Source: Himantopus leucocephalus
Lineage: Eukaryota; Chordata; Aves; Charadriiformes; Recurvirostridae
Assembly (NCBI GenBank): GCA_003993805.1
Contig: RSEF01000001.1
Span: 211,244,246-211,308,245, forward strand
Length of the DNA: 64,000 nucleotides
Direction: 5' to 3'
The translations under genes and the position numbers were made by a program. Below, in pieces: positions 1-12,149 of this stretch. The first letter of the stretch is position 1, and every line of letters begins with the position of its first letter. Under the pieces are notes generated by a model. The model had not been told where the DNA came from. It was given only the letters and a program-made list of their open reading frames with translations, and did no database searches.

Positions 1-1139
1 TGCACAGAGGGAAGCTCATAACATCCTTTCCTCAAAATTTCAGTACTTCCTTCTTCTGTGCCGGTGCCTTACTCCTCCGGGGAGGGTTACACAAAGGGCA
101 CAGTCAGGTTCTCACTTCAGGACCATCAAAAGGGGAAGCCTAGAGCTGAAAATCAGCACCTGCTGCAAATTTTGGATTTGCAGTTCCCACAACTTGCCAG
201 GCATGCAGCATCCTGCACAGGAGATTTTGCAGTGGGCTGATTTTTGAGACACGTGCAAGGAAATTAAAGGGGAGGAATTAAATCTTAGAGTGTGAATAAA
301 CAGGATTCAGAGTCTGAGCACTTTTAAGCATGCAGAAGCTGCAAGAGGAAATCTTCCTTACAATGTTCTGCTCCTTCCTGCCTCCTAATCATGTTCATTT
401 GGGGATGGTTCTGTAAAGGAAAGCCATGAAGCATCAGCTCAGTGTTGCCTGAGGTGCCTGCAACTCCCTGTCACACTGACATCTCAGGTTGCAGTCTCAC
501 CTCTCTCAAGTCAGCACACATTTCAGAAAGTCACCATTAACCTGCTGCTGGCCTCTCCCTCTCCTGGTCCCACACCCTCTTCTCCACCAGGCTGTTAGGA
601 ACAAGCCAACATGGGGATGGGCGGTGGGGAAGCAGTAGCTAAATAAAGATATGAAAACACTGTTGCATTGTACTTAATTTTTTTTCCTTTCTTTTTAATT
701 GGAAGCCTAACTGAAGCTAGATTTTGCTTAGGGAAGTAGTTGAAACATCCATAGCTTTTAAAAAATATGACACTCAGCTGGAAGGGCTCAGCCCTTCTAA
801 GCAAGGAAGGTTTGGTGTTGGCATTTGTTGAATCATCATGAGGAACTAAAGATGTCTTCTTTACAATACATTAAGCAAGCCAACGTCTGTGCTACACTGA
901 TCTTTCACCATTAGAAAGCAGAAATGGAAAAGTGTCATTATGGTCTGGTAGGGGAGAGATGACTGAGATTTGGGCTCTGGGAAGTTTAGCGTTCAATGTC
1001 TCTGGGTACGAGGACTGGCAGTGTGAGATCTTGCTCTGGTCACACATCCCTATGTTGGGTGGGGAGCCGCTATCTAATGCAATCTGAGGAGTTTACTTTA
1101 AAAGTGCATGTTTTGTGTCTTGAGCTGCCTTCTTGACAT
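1..1139. other. Unique non-coding stretch
   Basis: No gene is visible. Open frames reach only 60-69 codons and carry no recognisable motif. A T-rich tract lies near 677-700. Nothing repeat-like was recognised before the CR1 relic that follows. Confidence 0.6.
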
Positions 1140-1149
1140 TAAAGCTCCA

Positions 1150-1485
1150 GACGTGCAGGCTGCAAGAGACCTGCTGGGTCAGCAAGCCTGGTCCCTTTCT
1201 ACAGCCAAAACATCAAATGGTGCCTACCATACCCTCATGAACATCTGGTTTTAAGCAGCTACAGCATCCTGCTCCTGCTGAAAGACTCCTCCTGTACTGC
1301 TGAGCAGACTAAACTCACTGCTGGTTTATATCCACTTGTTGTTGGGCTAATATTATCTCCAGCTTGAACAGTTTTTCTCCTTCCCAGGTTTTTGTCCTGG
1401 TGATCTCATAGACAGCAATCCTATCCATCAGGCTTCATTTACCGGGTCAAACATCTCCAGCTCTTTTCACACCTTGGGAGCAGCT
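1150..1485 (-). repeat. Ancient CR1 LINE relic, reverse strand
   Basis: Between about 1325 and 1475 the order of words matches the reverse complement of old sauropsid CR1 ORF2 C-terminal sequence. It runs: 'tttatatccacttgtt', 'gggctaatattatctcc', 'agcttgaacag...tctcc', 'gtcctggtgatctcatagac', 'agcaatcctatcc', 'caggcttcattta'. Upstream (1150-1320) the match is weaker but colinear. The copy is heavily diverged and has no open frame. The family is assigned from memory of CR1 consensus layout, so the limits are approximate. Confidence 0.6.
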
Positions 1486-3329
1486 TGGCACAAGCAACTC
1501 CTAGCAAGGGCTAAGATACGTTTCCCTGGGGCTGGGCTGTAAATGTCCCTGTGGGCTTGTACAGGGGACCTGTCAGCACAGGTCCCTGCTTCATGCACAT
1601 GGGGGGAAGCGAAGCCTTGCACCCTTCTGAGCAGTTGGTGGCCAGGTCACCAGTACCCTGGGCTTCCCTGAAGCCTTGCAACTGCCCGCTGAGGGCAGAA
1701 GGATGCTGCCTCTGAGAGCATCGCCGAGCAGCTCATCCTGTGGGGTGGTGTGGAGAGGCGGTTGACCCCAGAGGCAGGGGAACACCAGCCGGCTCCAGCA
1801 AGGGTGGCGAGAGCAGGATGGTGTCCTTGTTCCTCCTCCTGTCCTGGCCTGCAGCATGCCCAGAGCCTCCCTGTGGTCACTTGTTGGGGTGAGTAGTTTG
1901 TCTCTGGCTTTGTGCTCTTCATCTGTGACCTCCCAAGGAGCTGGCAGCCCAGCATCAGTAAGACCTTCCAGATGGAAAAGTGTTTAAGGAAGGCTCTTGG
2001 TACGCAATGAATTGCCTACGATCTCCCTTGTGAAGACTTAACATTTTTGCTTCCTGGCTTTGCTGTCAAAACTGCAAAGATGGAGTATCATTTCCATTTT
2101 TTATCCCCCTCGCTTCTTCGCGTATAATGCCCAGTTATGTTGAATCTGGCCCCAAAGTGCATTTGCTGGCCAAGCAGGTGTGGAAGAAGCTGTGCGGTGT
2201 GAATACAGCAGGTTCGTGAGGGATGTGCAATGAGAGGATCTGTAAGGAAAGCAAACTCAAAATGAGCCTGAATGAAGATACAAGACCACCCAGACACAGG
2301 CAACAGGGCTGTCTGGGACACCCCCACAAATCTGGGAATGCCCACAACCTTTGGGAGCAGCAGCTAAAGGTGAGGTGGGGAAGCCCTAGGGCATCTCAAA
2401 TGGGTTTAGAAGCCGAAGTTTAGGCAAAGGAGCCCCCGACCTCTAGTAACTAGAATGGGAGCCCCGATATCCAGATTGCAAGTAAACAGCCATACGGTAG
2501 AGGCTTCAGGTGCCTGAAGGTAAAGGTGAATCCCACCCTAAATGTCATAAATATGTTTAGGACCTTATCCATAATCTGCCTCTGATATTTGTATGGGGAC
2601 CCACTGCTGCATGCTGGAAGCACCTTCTGCAAAGCAGGACTGGAACATTCTCTGATGTAAAAGAAATTGTGTAATAGGCGTAAAAGAAATTTGAAGTGTT
2701 TAAATTTGGCATACTTCTGGTATATTGATGTAACTACATATTTTTGGCATGCAGTTGCATCTTAAGGAAGTGAAACAAATACGTGCCTGTCTACCGCAGC
2801 CTCTGTGTTTACCCAGCACTGAATCCGACAGCGCAGGCAGACACTCGCTCTTCTGCAATATTTCCTTTCCGAGCGGATGGCAGAGGAAGGCCATGTTTAA
2901 GCTGCTCTACGACATGAGCTGTGACACGTGCTGGAGGCCTGGTCTGCAGGGTCTGAGCCTGACCACAGCACGTTTCTCTACTGTGGCCTGAAAATTCAGG
3001 TTTCGTTTGGTGAAAATAAGCCAGGAGAGAAGGAGGATTCTCACCTTAATACGATTTCAGAGCAAAACGAGGGTAGGGACCTGGATCCAGGAGTTTAAAA
3101 CATTCCCATCTTGAAATTTAGGTCCAATTACTGCAGAAAAGTGCACCCGCACAAATATTTTGAGACTGACACGTGCACTGCGCCTGCACCCATGGGACTG
3201 ACCGTATTCCCATCCACCAGTTATGGGCGCTGCCTGGCTGCAAAACGGGCCGGGACTCATCCCCCTCTTTTCGCCCGCAGGAGGAGCTGTGCCATCTAAT
3301 GGCTCAGGAAATCTGATTTTTCTCTTTCT
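1486..3329. other. Unique non-coding stretch
   Basis: No gene is supported. A GC-rich part (1590-1955) holds two overlapping reverse-strand frames of 88 and 102 codons, typical of chance frames in GC-rich DNA. A short piece at 2508-2565 ('aggtgcctgaaggtaaagg' and following) resembles a word common in old sauropsid repeats, but it is too short to assign. Confidence 0.5.
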
Positions 3330-3334
3330 GGCAT

Positions 3335-3530
3335 AACTCCTGACCCACTGTATGACCTTTGGTGAGCTACATAGGTGCCTCAGCACTCGTTCTCTCACTT
3401 CAAAAAATAGGACAACAATAGCTACCTTGTACATGGGGAGAGGGCTGTAAAGGTGGAGCTTCTGCTGGAACACAGACTCACGCTCAGTATATTGCTTGAT
3501 ACATTCATAAACAGGATCGTAGGACACCTT
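3335..3530 (+). repeat. MIR/CORE-SINE-like ancient SINE relic
   Basis: The sequence carries, in the correct order and spacing for the MIR-type SINE body, 'cactgtatgaccttt' (3346-3360), 'gtgcctcag' (3375-3383), 'aaaaaataggacaacaata' (3402-3420) and 'gctacctt'. These correspond to the family's 'tgtgacctt', 'tgcctcagttt' and 'aaatggggataataata' words. The copy is strongly diverged. A reverse-strand frame of 156 codons (3057-3527) crosses this relic and is not a gene. The identification rests on word order, not on an alignment. Confidence 0.55.
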
Positions 3531-3739
3531 TCTATGAGCAAGAAACTCAATTCAGCACACCCAGTTCCATAGTTCCCAGTCCTGACTATGAAAACTACGA
3601 ACCCATATCTTGCAAAAAAAGAGTCCAGCCAAAGGGAAAAGCTGTTTGATTAAACAGCCCCTGTTGTAAGCACCAAATATATCACACGTGCAAACAGACC
3701 CTAAGTCCAGACCTCGGGAGCCAGTTGCCCAGATGCCTT

Positions 3740-3832
3740 TGAGGATCTGGGCCTAAGGGCTCATTCCAACCAGCTGAAGTCAATGGGACTATCCCTATAT
3801 TTAAGTTTTTGCTGGATGACAGCCAAAGGCTC
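3740..3832. repeat. Short ancient sauropsid repeat fragment
   Basis: The piece contains 'tgaagtcaatgggact' (3775-3790) followed by 'tttaag' and 'gctggatgacagcc', and is preceded by 'ggatctgggcctaag'. This 'same-sense tgaagtcaatggga' word set is highly recurrent in reptile and bird ancient interspersed repeats. The parent family is uncertain. Confidence 0.4.
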
Positions 3833-4776
3833 AGCATCTTGCAGAACTGGCTCTCATGATGCTGCATTCCTTAATAGCTGGGAAAGAGAGCAAAGCAATG
3901 TATAGCAGAAAGTGTCCATCTATATTAGCGGGTATTAGTAACCACTTTTAAAGGCCTAATCTATGTAAAAATGTTTTCACCCCACCATCAGCAACTTCCC
4001 AGCAAAGGCAGGAATTTCCCACGGTTGACATGCCCTGAGCAAACAGAGGAGCTGAAACAAAGAGCTGGATAATTAGCTCGGAGGGGAGGCGTTCCCGCGC
4101 AGCGCAGGGTAACTGCCTCGCGCAGCTGTGATGGGGCTCGATGGAGTGACCTGGAAAACAGACCTCACTTTTAAAGTGCAGAGGGTGAGGGTTTGAGTTG
4201 TGCCTTTTTAATTTTAAACAGTGCTGCCTGTGGCTTTACAGCTTCATGCAAAGGCGGGCAGACAAACTGAAGTATGAAAGGAGCCTTATTAAAACACACC
4301 ATACATTATGTATGAACTTGAACTCTTCCTGACCTCCGCAGTCCTGGATCCGCCCCAATCCATAAACAGCTTGGGCCAAATTTTGTGCTGCTGCAGTAAG
4401 TAATTTGAATAAAATCACAAGCTGTTATTTTCAAGACAGTATCCCCAGCTAAGAAAGCTGAGGGTGCCGTGTATTACAAAGATGCCTCTCTCTGAAATGT
4501 ACCTGAATAATGTAGTTAGATGTAAACAGTTGTCTGTAGCTACGAAGCCCCTGTAAGCCGAAGCGCAGCCCCCTTCCGAGCAAGCTGTTGGCATTGCTTC
4601 ATTGCCACTCACCAGAAAAAGTATATTTAGAGTGGCAAATGTATAATTGCAGTTAGAGCTGGTTGAAATATTCATCATGAATACATGACCTGGTACAACA
4701 AGCTGTTTCTTGGACCACAGATTCTTTAACCTGATCTTGATTATTGCAAAAGGCTCATATTTAGCATTGGATATTC
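3833..4776. other. Unique non-coding stretch with small CpG-bearing patch
   Basis: No gene is seen. About 4078-4130 is locally rich in CG dinucleotides ('gcgttcccgcgcagcgcag') against a CpG-poor background. At 4372-4390 the word 'tgggccaaattttgtgct' resembles another old repeat word, but nothing around it supports an assignment. Confidence 0.45.
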
Positions 4777-4792
4777 TTTTTTTTTTTTTTTT
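4777..4792. repeat. Poly(T) tract, 16 T
   Basis: This is an uninterrupted run of 16 T. No recognisable retroposon lies on either side, so it is treated as a simple homopolymer, not a reverse-strand poly(A) tail. Confidence 0.9.
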
Positions 4793-4939
4793 GCTGAACT
4801 ATACACAAACAGGCTGAGCCACACGGTTGTTTGCGGGCTCTTCAGCTCAGCTGTTTGCTTCTCCCAGCGTATGATAGGTCACCCGGCTCACAAGTTGTTG
4901 CTTCTCTTCCCTGATTCTCCACCTCACACGTTTCATAAG

Positions 4940-5010
4940 TCTGAAATGTTATATTAAATATTCTGGTTTCTATGCAAAGTATCTTCATTAATATGCAAAT
5001 AGAAATGTGA
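4940..5010. promoter_or_regulatory. Octamer-motif pair in AT-rich stretch (candidate element)
   Basis: A perfect POU octamer ATGCAAAT lies at 4993-5000, with a one-mismatch copy ATGCAAAG at 4972-4979 in the same orientation, 21 bp (two helical turns) apart. 'ATTAA' homeodomain-type cores lie beside both. The motifs are directly visible. Function is inferred only from motif arrangement. Confidence 0.3.
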
Positions 5011-7330
5011 TGCAAGGCAGGTAGCCAGCTTCTCCTCGGAGCTGCTCAGAGCCCTCCAAAGCCACGGGTCCCGTATTCCTCCTCCACCTGGCATCTGCAT
5101 TCCCAATCCTAGGGACCAGGAGTGGGTGAAGTGAGTGTTTCCTGCCTAATTTGCTCAGGAGTGATCAAACCCAAACCCCTCTCACAGCCCCATTCCCTTG
5201 GCACAGGAACAGCCCGCAGAGGAGGAACCAGACCTCCAACATGGATGGAGAGGCGGCAGCTCCATCCAAAGAGGTGTCAGTGTGGCTGGACTGGACATCC
5301 CTTCTGTGAGCAAGTGGCTGGGAGCCCGCCAAATACAAGATTTGCCTTTTCTCAACCAGTACCGTGTTGTGTACTCTTTGATGAGTCTCTTCAGTTTTAA
5401 ATACTTCTCTGAAGGCACATGTTTGCTGGGTAGGGGCCTCAGAAAATTAAAGAGGAGGCTGGGTGGACTGGGATGGATTTCACAGGTGGTTTATGCAAAA
5501 CCTTCCCAGTGAGTCACAAGCCAGTCGGCAAAGTCATGTCATCAGTGCAGGAAGAGTTTCTGCCCCAGACCTTGACTCCCAAGAGAGAGACAGTGGCTAC
5601 AGAAGTGAAAGAGAGAACTACTGACTTGTGTTATCTGGAGACAACGAGAGGGAACCTCTAAGACACTTCTGAAAATTCAATTAAATTGGAGGCAGCTTTC
5701 ACGTAGAAATATTTGTAATGTAAATGAAGGATATTTGGCAAGTTTTAAGCTTCCAAGATATTGATTGATTCTTTAATTTTTTTGAGTGAATTAAAAACAT
5801 TTCAGTGGTGAAGCGTAAAAGGTAATTTGCGAGTTTGTGTGTTACGATGTTCAGCCTGCGAAAACAAAATATAAAGTGTCTCTGGAAATAACCTTCACAA
5901 CTGTGATAATTGCTGGCAGTGGCTGTAATTCCCAGTAGCTGTCTGTACTCAGCTTTACATGAAATTGATTTGACTTTGCATTTACTTTTCGATCTGGGCT
6001 CAGGTGATTTGAATCCGGGCTCAAATTAAGTATGGTTTCCCTTGTAAAGATGAAGCAATGTATCAAATGCCTAAGGGAAAAGAGCAGAAGGGAGTTGGAA
6101 AGTGCTTTGTTCAAACTTTTAATTATTTTACCTCATTCATAGTCTGAGTGGCACAATGATCTGTTTTTATTTGATCACATCAAACTTGCAGTGCACTACT
6201 TTTTTTGTTTCGCTCGAGCTAGTGCACCGCTTATGCAGCACGGAGCTTTTTTCCCATGATGCTCGCAGATGTGAGCTCTGCTCCCCACACCTCAGAGCTA
6301 GAAGCTGAAACAAAAAAAAATAAAAATATCCAAGTGTTCATCTCTTTGCCTGCAGACCCAGGTACCGAAGCACTGTGGCAGCTCTCAGCTTCTAGACTAA
6401 CATCACTTCAGGCTTGCTTAAAAGTGCTTGCACAGTAGGAAGCGCTTTTCCCTGGACCTCCCAGCTACTGAGCTTCTTCTGCAAAAAACCACCTAAGTTT
6501 TGCTTACACCTTTCTAATGAATAATTCAGCTCTTTGTAATGCTTACAAACATGTCATGTTTCTCTTTAGGGGGATTTCCTCCCAACCCCGATAGCCCTGC
6601 TGAGCACCCTGCAGCGCTCCTCGGCCTCGCAGCTTCACGGAGCGTACAAACTTTGGAGGACTCCAACGGCACAAGGTAAGGGCTGTCCTCGCCATGCCTG
6701 CAGCTTCACAAGGGAGCTCGATGGCAGGACATGGCTTGTCCTCCTGTCTTTGTTGGACTGAAGATGTTCTGAGAAGAGCCCTCCTTTGGCACAGTTTGGG
6801 AAATTGCCTTTAAGAGGTAAAACACAAGCAAGGATGCAGAGGTCAGGTCTAAACAGGTGAGACCCAGACACCACCCCAAAGGGTGGGCGTCTTGTACCCA
6901 CCCCCACAGCCTTAGGAAGGGAGACAGCCAAGCAGCTCCTCTGGTCTCGGCTTCCTGTGAGGAGAGCAGTGCTGGAGGGGAGCAAGCGCCTGAGTCTTAT
7001 GGGAGGACATGGTCAAACCCTGCCTAGACAACCCCCCATCCCTCTGTGTCTGGCAGAAAAGACAGGGAAGGGGCCGCATTTGGACACTGCCCATGTCAGA
7101 CGGACCTTTGAATGTGGCTCTTTCCTTGCCACTGGTACAATTTCCCATTGACTTTGCAGGAGCATCCGTCTTTGGCCAGGGTCTTTCACCCTGGCTAAGC
7201 TGGACCTCAGCGTCAGCCTCCCTGAGCCCTCTGCCCATCCTTTTGTGAAGAAGGACTGAAGCCAGAGCCAGGCAGAAGATCATACATCCAGGCCCTCCAA
7301 GGGCAGGAAGAGTCCTAATCATCAGAACTA
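5011..7330. other. Unique non-coding stretch
   Basis: No gene is supported. Frames at 5198-5512 (+, 104 codons) and 6912-7322 (-, 136 codons) lack any recognisable domain and overlap equally long frames on the other strand. No repeat was recognised. Confidence 0.55.
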
Positions 7331-7544
7331 TTTTTGGAGGGATCTTTTAGCTTTATCCCCCTTCACCCCTCTGAAGCCAGAGAACAGAGCCAAACACCCA
7401 GAGGGAAAAAAGAGGATAAAAGGATTTTTCTTCCTAAGGGGAGGAGGGACCATTATCAGAGTCACAGAGAGAAGATCAAAAAGAGCTACACAAAGCAGAG
7501 GGGCAGGCTCTTTCAGTCCAGAGGAATGAATTGCGAGCCGGCAG

Positions 7545-7655
7545 ACTACCTTAATAATGAATTTCTGAGCCCCACACATCTGTTAATTACATCCCACCAA
7601 ACTAATATCTCATCAGCATGTCTTGTTAATGCATTAGAAATCAGAGCTGCACCTT
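7545..7655. promoter_or_regulatory. Homeodomain-core-rich stretch (candidate conserved non-coding element)
   Basis: Within about 100 bp there are several TAAT/ATTA cores: 'taataatgaat' near 7552-7562, 'gttaattacat' near 7582, 'actaatatc', and 'gttaatgcattag' near 7625-7637. Codons are broken on both strands in most frames. The pattern resembles developmental enhancers in bird gene deserts. That function is inference and no conservation data were available. Confidence 0.25.
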
Positions 7656-7659
7656 CAGA

Positions 7660-9831
7660 TTTTGAGGATCTGTGATAAATTGGGCAAGGGAAAACCGAGC
7701 AGCTGTGCCAGGGGGGGGCTCAGTAGGTGTCCCAGCTGTGGTGGCAAAACGATCTAAGCAAGGGACTGAGCCACCAGTGCCACCTCCCCTCGCCCAGGAA
7801 AGTGCTGGTGAGAAGCTGTGTGTGAAATCTGCTCATCTCTGCTGCCCCAAACAGCTTATAGCTGCACAGTTTCTGTGTGCATATGCGGCTAGTCCACAAG
7901 GATGTCAGCCTCGCAATCAGTATGGTTTTCATCAACAGGAACAAAGACATGTGAACAGCTACTGGCAAGCGGCCAAGACTTTCCCCCATCACATTTTTCA
8001 CAGTCATTTTGAATATGACCTCAAGAAGACCTGTTTGTTTTGCCATAAAAGGCAAAGGGTCTAATCCTCGGCAGTTTTGTGCTGATGCTTCTAGTTTTGT
8101 AGGCATAAAAGCTTCTGCCTGAAGGCGTTAGTAGAGAAAAGGGAGTCAAGATTGGTTATGTCCTGGTTCTTCAGAGGATAAGAGAAGGAAAAAATTACAC
8201 ATAGACCCAAAAAGGAGGTGTGGTACTTAACACATCAGCACTTGTTAATAAATGCTACCCAGGCTTAGATATTAGAAATGTGTGTGTTTGTGACCATGTC
8301 TGGTGACAAGAGAAACGCAGTGTAATTTATGAGTGGTGGCTGCGGCTCAACCAACTGCCCTTTGCCACTGGAGAAAGTAAGAAATTGCTCCAGTCACAGT
8401 TCTTGCCACTTGACGTGCTTGGGAACATGCTTGGGAACTCCCTTCCAGTTGAGAGGTATGCATTGTTCCAGAAACAATGATGCTTAATAGCTAACATGCA
8501 GCTCAGGACCAGTTAAATTCAGCAGACTAGGTCTACAGGCCTTGTCCTGCAGTCAAGAGGGACTGGTCCTCAAAGGATCCCCTCTTAGCTCGCAAGCAAG
8601 GATCCATGACATGCACTTTTGACAGCTCCATCCCTGGCTTGCTGGGTGTCCTGGAGAAATCTGCTTCACCTGGGTGTGTGCTTTTTTCCTTTTCCCACTT
8701 TCTTCCTGCTCTTTGGAGTTTACATCTAGCACAAGATGCATCTTTGAATTTTTATGAGAGAAATAAGTAAAGACTACAGTTCAGTGCCAAGTGAGAAGTC
8801 CCTCTCCTAAAAGGAAGTTGACACTGATATTGCAAGACCCATTTTTGTAAAGACGTCAGAGGCTATATCAGCAAAAGCTTTGCTTGCCTGTGATGATGGA
8901 GCAAACATCAACTAACTCTACAGATTATCTACACAACGGGATAAAGTATATTCTACTTCGTATTCACACAGTTGTCTTACACAAGTCAAAGGTTTTCTGA
9001 GTTGGACTCATTTGAAAAACTGTTCTTACGGTGTTTAGTTACATTAGAAGATGAGCACCAAAAAAGCAGAAGAAACCATGTAGAGAGTTGTAAACAAGTC
9101 TTCAAAGGGAGAAAGTGCAAGTGGGGAGGTCAGTATGCAATGGCTGGAGTTAGAAAGCAAGTGTACGGCAGTCCAGCATATTGGATTCATTGTCCAGGAA
9201 AAGTTCATCCTTGTGAAGATATTTCATCCTTCCAGTGCCAAGACCAAGGAGAGCTGGAGTTACTGGTTGCAGAAGTTGCATTTGTACAAGATAGATCTTG
9301 ATGGAGGTTTGTTTTATCTGGCACACTCCCCTTCTTGAAAGATGTTCCCCTTGTTTGCTTTCATGGATTGCTATGAGGTTATGCTAGTCATGTCTATCCA
9401 TCGTACGTACTTGTTCTTTGTCCTTCGTATGATCCATGCTGCTATTTCTTAAATTTCTTTAAGGATACTTAGTTTTCACCTGGACCAAATGACTACACAC
9501 ACAAACTGTTATAGAAGGTATTTAAATAGGCAAAAAGAGAATACACTGACAAAACTGGAAACACTGTTGCTAAGATGAAAAGCTAATGCACATTCTTTTA
9601 GCACCCTTCAAGAAATGCGTTTGTTTAAATAACAACATGCAGAAAATTAACCCACCCAGAATTATGCTAGACAAATAATATCCTGCTGCTTTATTTTATA
9701 TTATGGCATATGCAATTTTGGGGGTGGGGGTCTTTGGAGGGATAAAGTTCCTGAAATACTCAATTTAACTTTATTTACCTCTGAAAGGGGTAAATGGAAT
9801 GACCTGGTTAAGACTGAGTCAGTTGCCCTGA
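7660..9831. other. Unique non-coding stretch
   Basis: Two opposing frames of about 130 codons overlap at 7672-8106. A real exon would not normally leave both strands open, so neither is called. A run of eight G lies near 7710. No repeat family was recognised in the rest. Confidence 0.5.
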
Positions 9832-9852
9832 CTTTGACTGACCCAGTCAAAG
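9832..9852. repeat. Short perfect inverted repeat
   Basis: The arms CTTTGACTG (9832-9840) and CAGTCAAAG (9844-9852) flank a 3-base loop. The structure is small and can arise by chance. No run of T follows that would suggest a transcription end. Confidence 0.6.
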
Positions 9853-12130
9853 GGAAATAGAGGACTAGTGCTGTAGGACCTTATTATGAGGTATTAAAGA
9901 AGGTTAATACAAATTATGCCAATCAATCATTTATGAAAAATAGGCCTGGGGTACTCAGTGTAATATTTTTAGGGATTTCCAAAGGTGATTGATAAGGGTA
10001 ACTGCATAAATACAGTATATACTTCCACTTCTATAAAATACTTGATTTACCATATACTGCCTAATAAAGAAGCTACAGTGATAGAAAACCCATAAGATAC
10101 ACATTTAAAGGATAAAAACACGTGAACTGTTAAGTCTTAAAATATAATGGAAGATAAATGGAAACTCATTGCTGAACAGGTGCTTTCCTAAAGAAGTCTT
10201 GCAAACGTCTTCCGCTTGTCCAGTCCTCAGGGACGTTTTTGTCACTGGTTTGAAGAAGAAATCAGAGAGTTGTTGATAACATTTCCAGGTGACACAGAAA
10301 CAGTGGGAGAGGTGACAAATGAAGAGAGCAGGACAATCTGGATAAAGATGATCCACAGTGACCCAAACTGTGTGTGGGCATAAACAAATGGTACATGCAA
10401 GACAGCTGTAGGTAAGGTCATGTCTGTAGATGGCCAACAATTCAGTCAGAATATGTGGTTGCCTTTCTGAGAAAACAAGACACGCGCAAAACTGGGGGAA
10501 GTCATGGCAGGGGTGACCGGCTGATATCCTACTTCCATGAGATGGCCAGCCAGCCCTCATTAGCACTTGGCTTAAGAAACAAAAGGGTCTTGGCTAAGAT
10601 TAGGGAGGTTATGTTCCTTCTATGTCTGCAGACATCTGATTATTCCTGGAATAGCATGTCAGGTCTGGGGTCCTCCTTTAATCTTGTAACATTAAAAGTT
10701 GGAGAGAACTCAAAGAATCACAGGCATGATCAAAGGTCTGGAAAACATGCCTTTCAGTAGGATTCAAAGATGTTGGTCTACTTGCCTTGAGTACAAAGAG
10801 GGACTTTTGTCACTGTCCCTAACAGTCTGCATAAGGAATAATAATTTGAAAACAAGGAGATTTTATGCCCTCATAGACGTAGGCATAACCAGATCCAATG
10901 GCTGGAAGGTGCAGCTGGGGAAATATGTATTTGAAATGTCATGATAGGTCAATGCTGAGAGGTATCAGCGACTGAAATCACTTATTGAGGCTTCTGATGG
11001 AAAATCCATTAGCTACTAGTTTCTTTATAACCAACACTAATATTTCAAAACAGGATATCCTTTAGGTTAAGCACAGATTCTGGACCTGGAGCAGATGCTA
11101 ACTGAGAAGCAAGTGTCAAGCAGGTGACTTAGGACACGGAAGTAGTCTATTCTAATCTCAAAATGTAATGAACATTTTGTGTTGAAGTTCTGTACTCCAG
11201 AGATGCACTCACCACCATACGGGTGTCTGTGGCCTATCTGCCTTGTGCTTCTCTGCCTCCTCCCCCTAAATCGTTTCATATCAGCTATTTCACTTGCACA
11301 AATTTTCCTAACCCTAACCCTTGCTCTTCCCTCTTCTCCATCCTAACTTTTGGTCAAACTCCAGAAGCATCTGACATATATAATCCAAACACTTTAGATC
11401 TTTGGCTGTGGCAAAGATTAACATGTTAAGAGGTAATTGGTGTAGGAATTACTACAAGAGAACAAATCTGTTACTGATAGAATTTTTTGAAGAGAAAGCC
11501 ACACTTTCAGGGTGAGAATCATCTGCCCTATGTCAGTCACAAGGCTGAGATGACTTACACACCAGAAGTGTCCGTTTATCGGCGTTGAGTCTCAGAGGCT
11601 CCTGGAGGGACCAGCAACTAGTCCCACAGATGTACCCACATACATCCGCAGGGCACTGTGCTCAGCAGCTAGTGCGCCCTCAGGGTGCTCGTTGATGTTG
11701 CTGGGTCCTCATGTGTAAGCCAACATAAAAAGCTTGTCTGAAGGGTGGGCTGGAATGAGTTTTAGGGCCTTTCCTTATTACTGTCACTGACACACTCAGG
11801 GCCCTGTGGGACTCCTGTTATAATCTCTCTGTGCTGCATTTTACCAGATATCAATAGTCATTTTCGGCCCCTGATATGCAAGTTGCTCTGAAAGTGCAAA
11901 ACACACTATTATGGAACCAAATCTGTCCGTGGATCTCCTTGCTCATTAGGGGCTGCTGCTTTGCTGGAGCCAGTTACAGCTCCATGGTTGCCTTAATGGG
12001 ATTTCTCTTTTTCCATCTCTTATTCTACTCATCTCTCAGCTAGTTTGCTTGCAGGTACTATAATGTGAATTCTGCTGGATGAGTCAGAGCTCAGAACTGA
12101 CAAAGATGTAGATATCAAGGTTCCCACTGG
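9853..12130. other. Unique non-coding stretch
   Basis: No gene is supported. The longest frame is 153 codons on the reverse strand (10105-10566). It is rich in Cys, His and Leu without a recognisable motif, and begins inside sequence with no promoter or splice support. The 9950-10150 part is AT-rich. A 15-base telomere-like run (CCTAACCCTAACCCT) at 11307-11321 is too short to count as an interstitial telomere. Confidence 0.5.
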
Positions 12131-12149
12131 TTTTTTTTTTGTGTGTGTG
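12131..12149. repeat. Poly(T) followed by (GT)n
   Basis: Ten T are followed directly by GTGTGTGTG. This is simple low-complexity sequence. Confidence 0.85.

Noticed and set aside
3057..3527. 156-codon reverse-strand frame
   Set aside because: It runs antisense through a MIR-like SINE relic and has no known motif.
10105..10566. 153-codon reverse-strand frame rich in Cys and His
   Set aside because: I looked for a zinc-finger spacing or a transposon domain and found none. A weak resemblance to CR1 ORF2 antisense was not convincing.
11307..11321. Telomere-like CCTAACCCTAACCCT
   Set aside because: Only two and a half units. Too short to be a real interstitial telomeric array.
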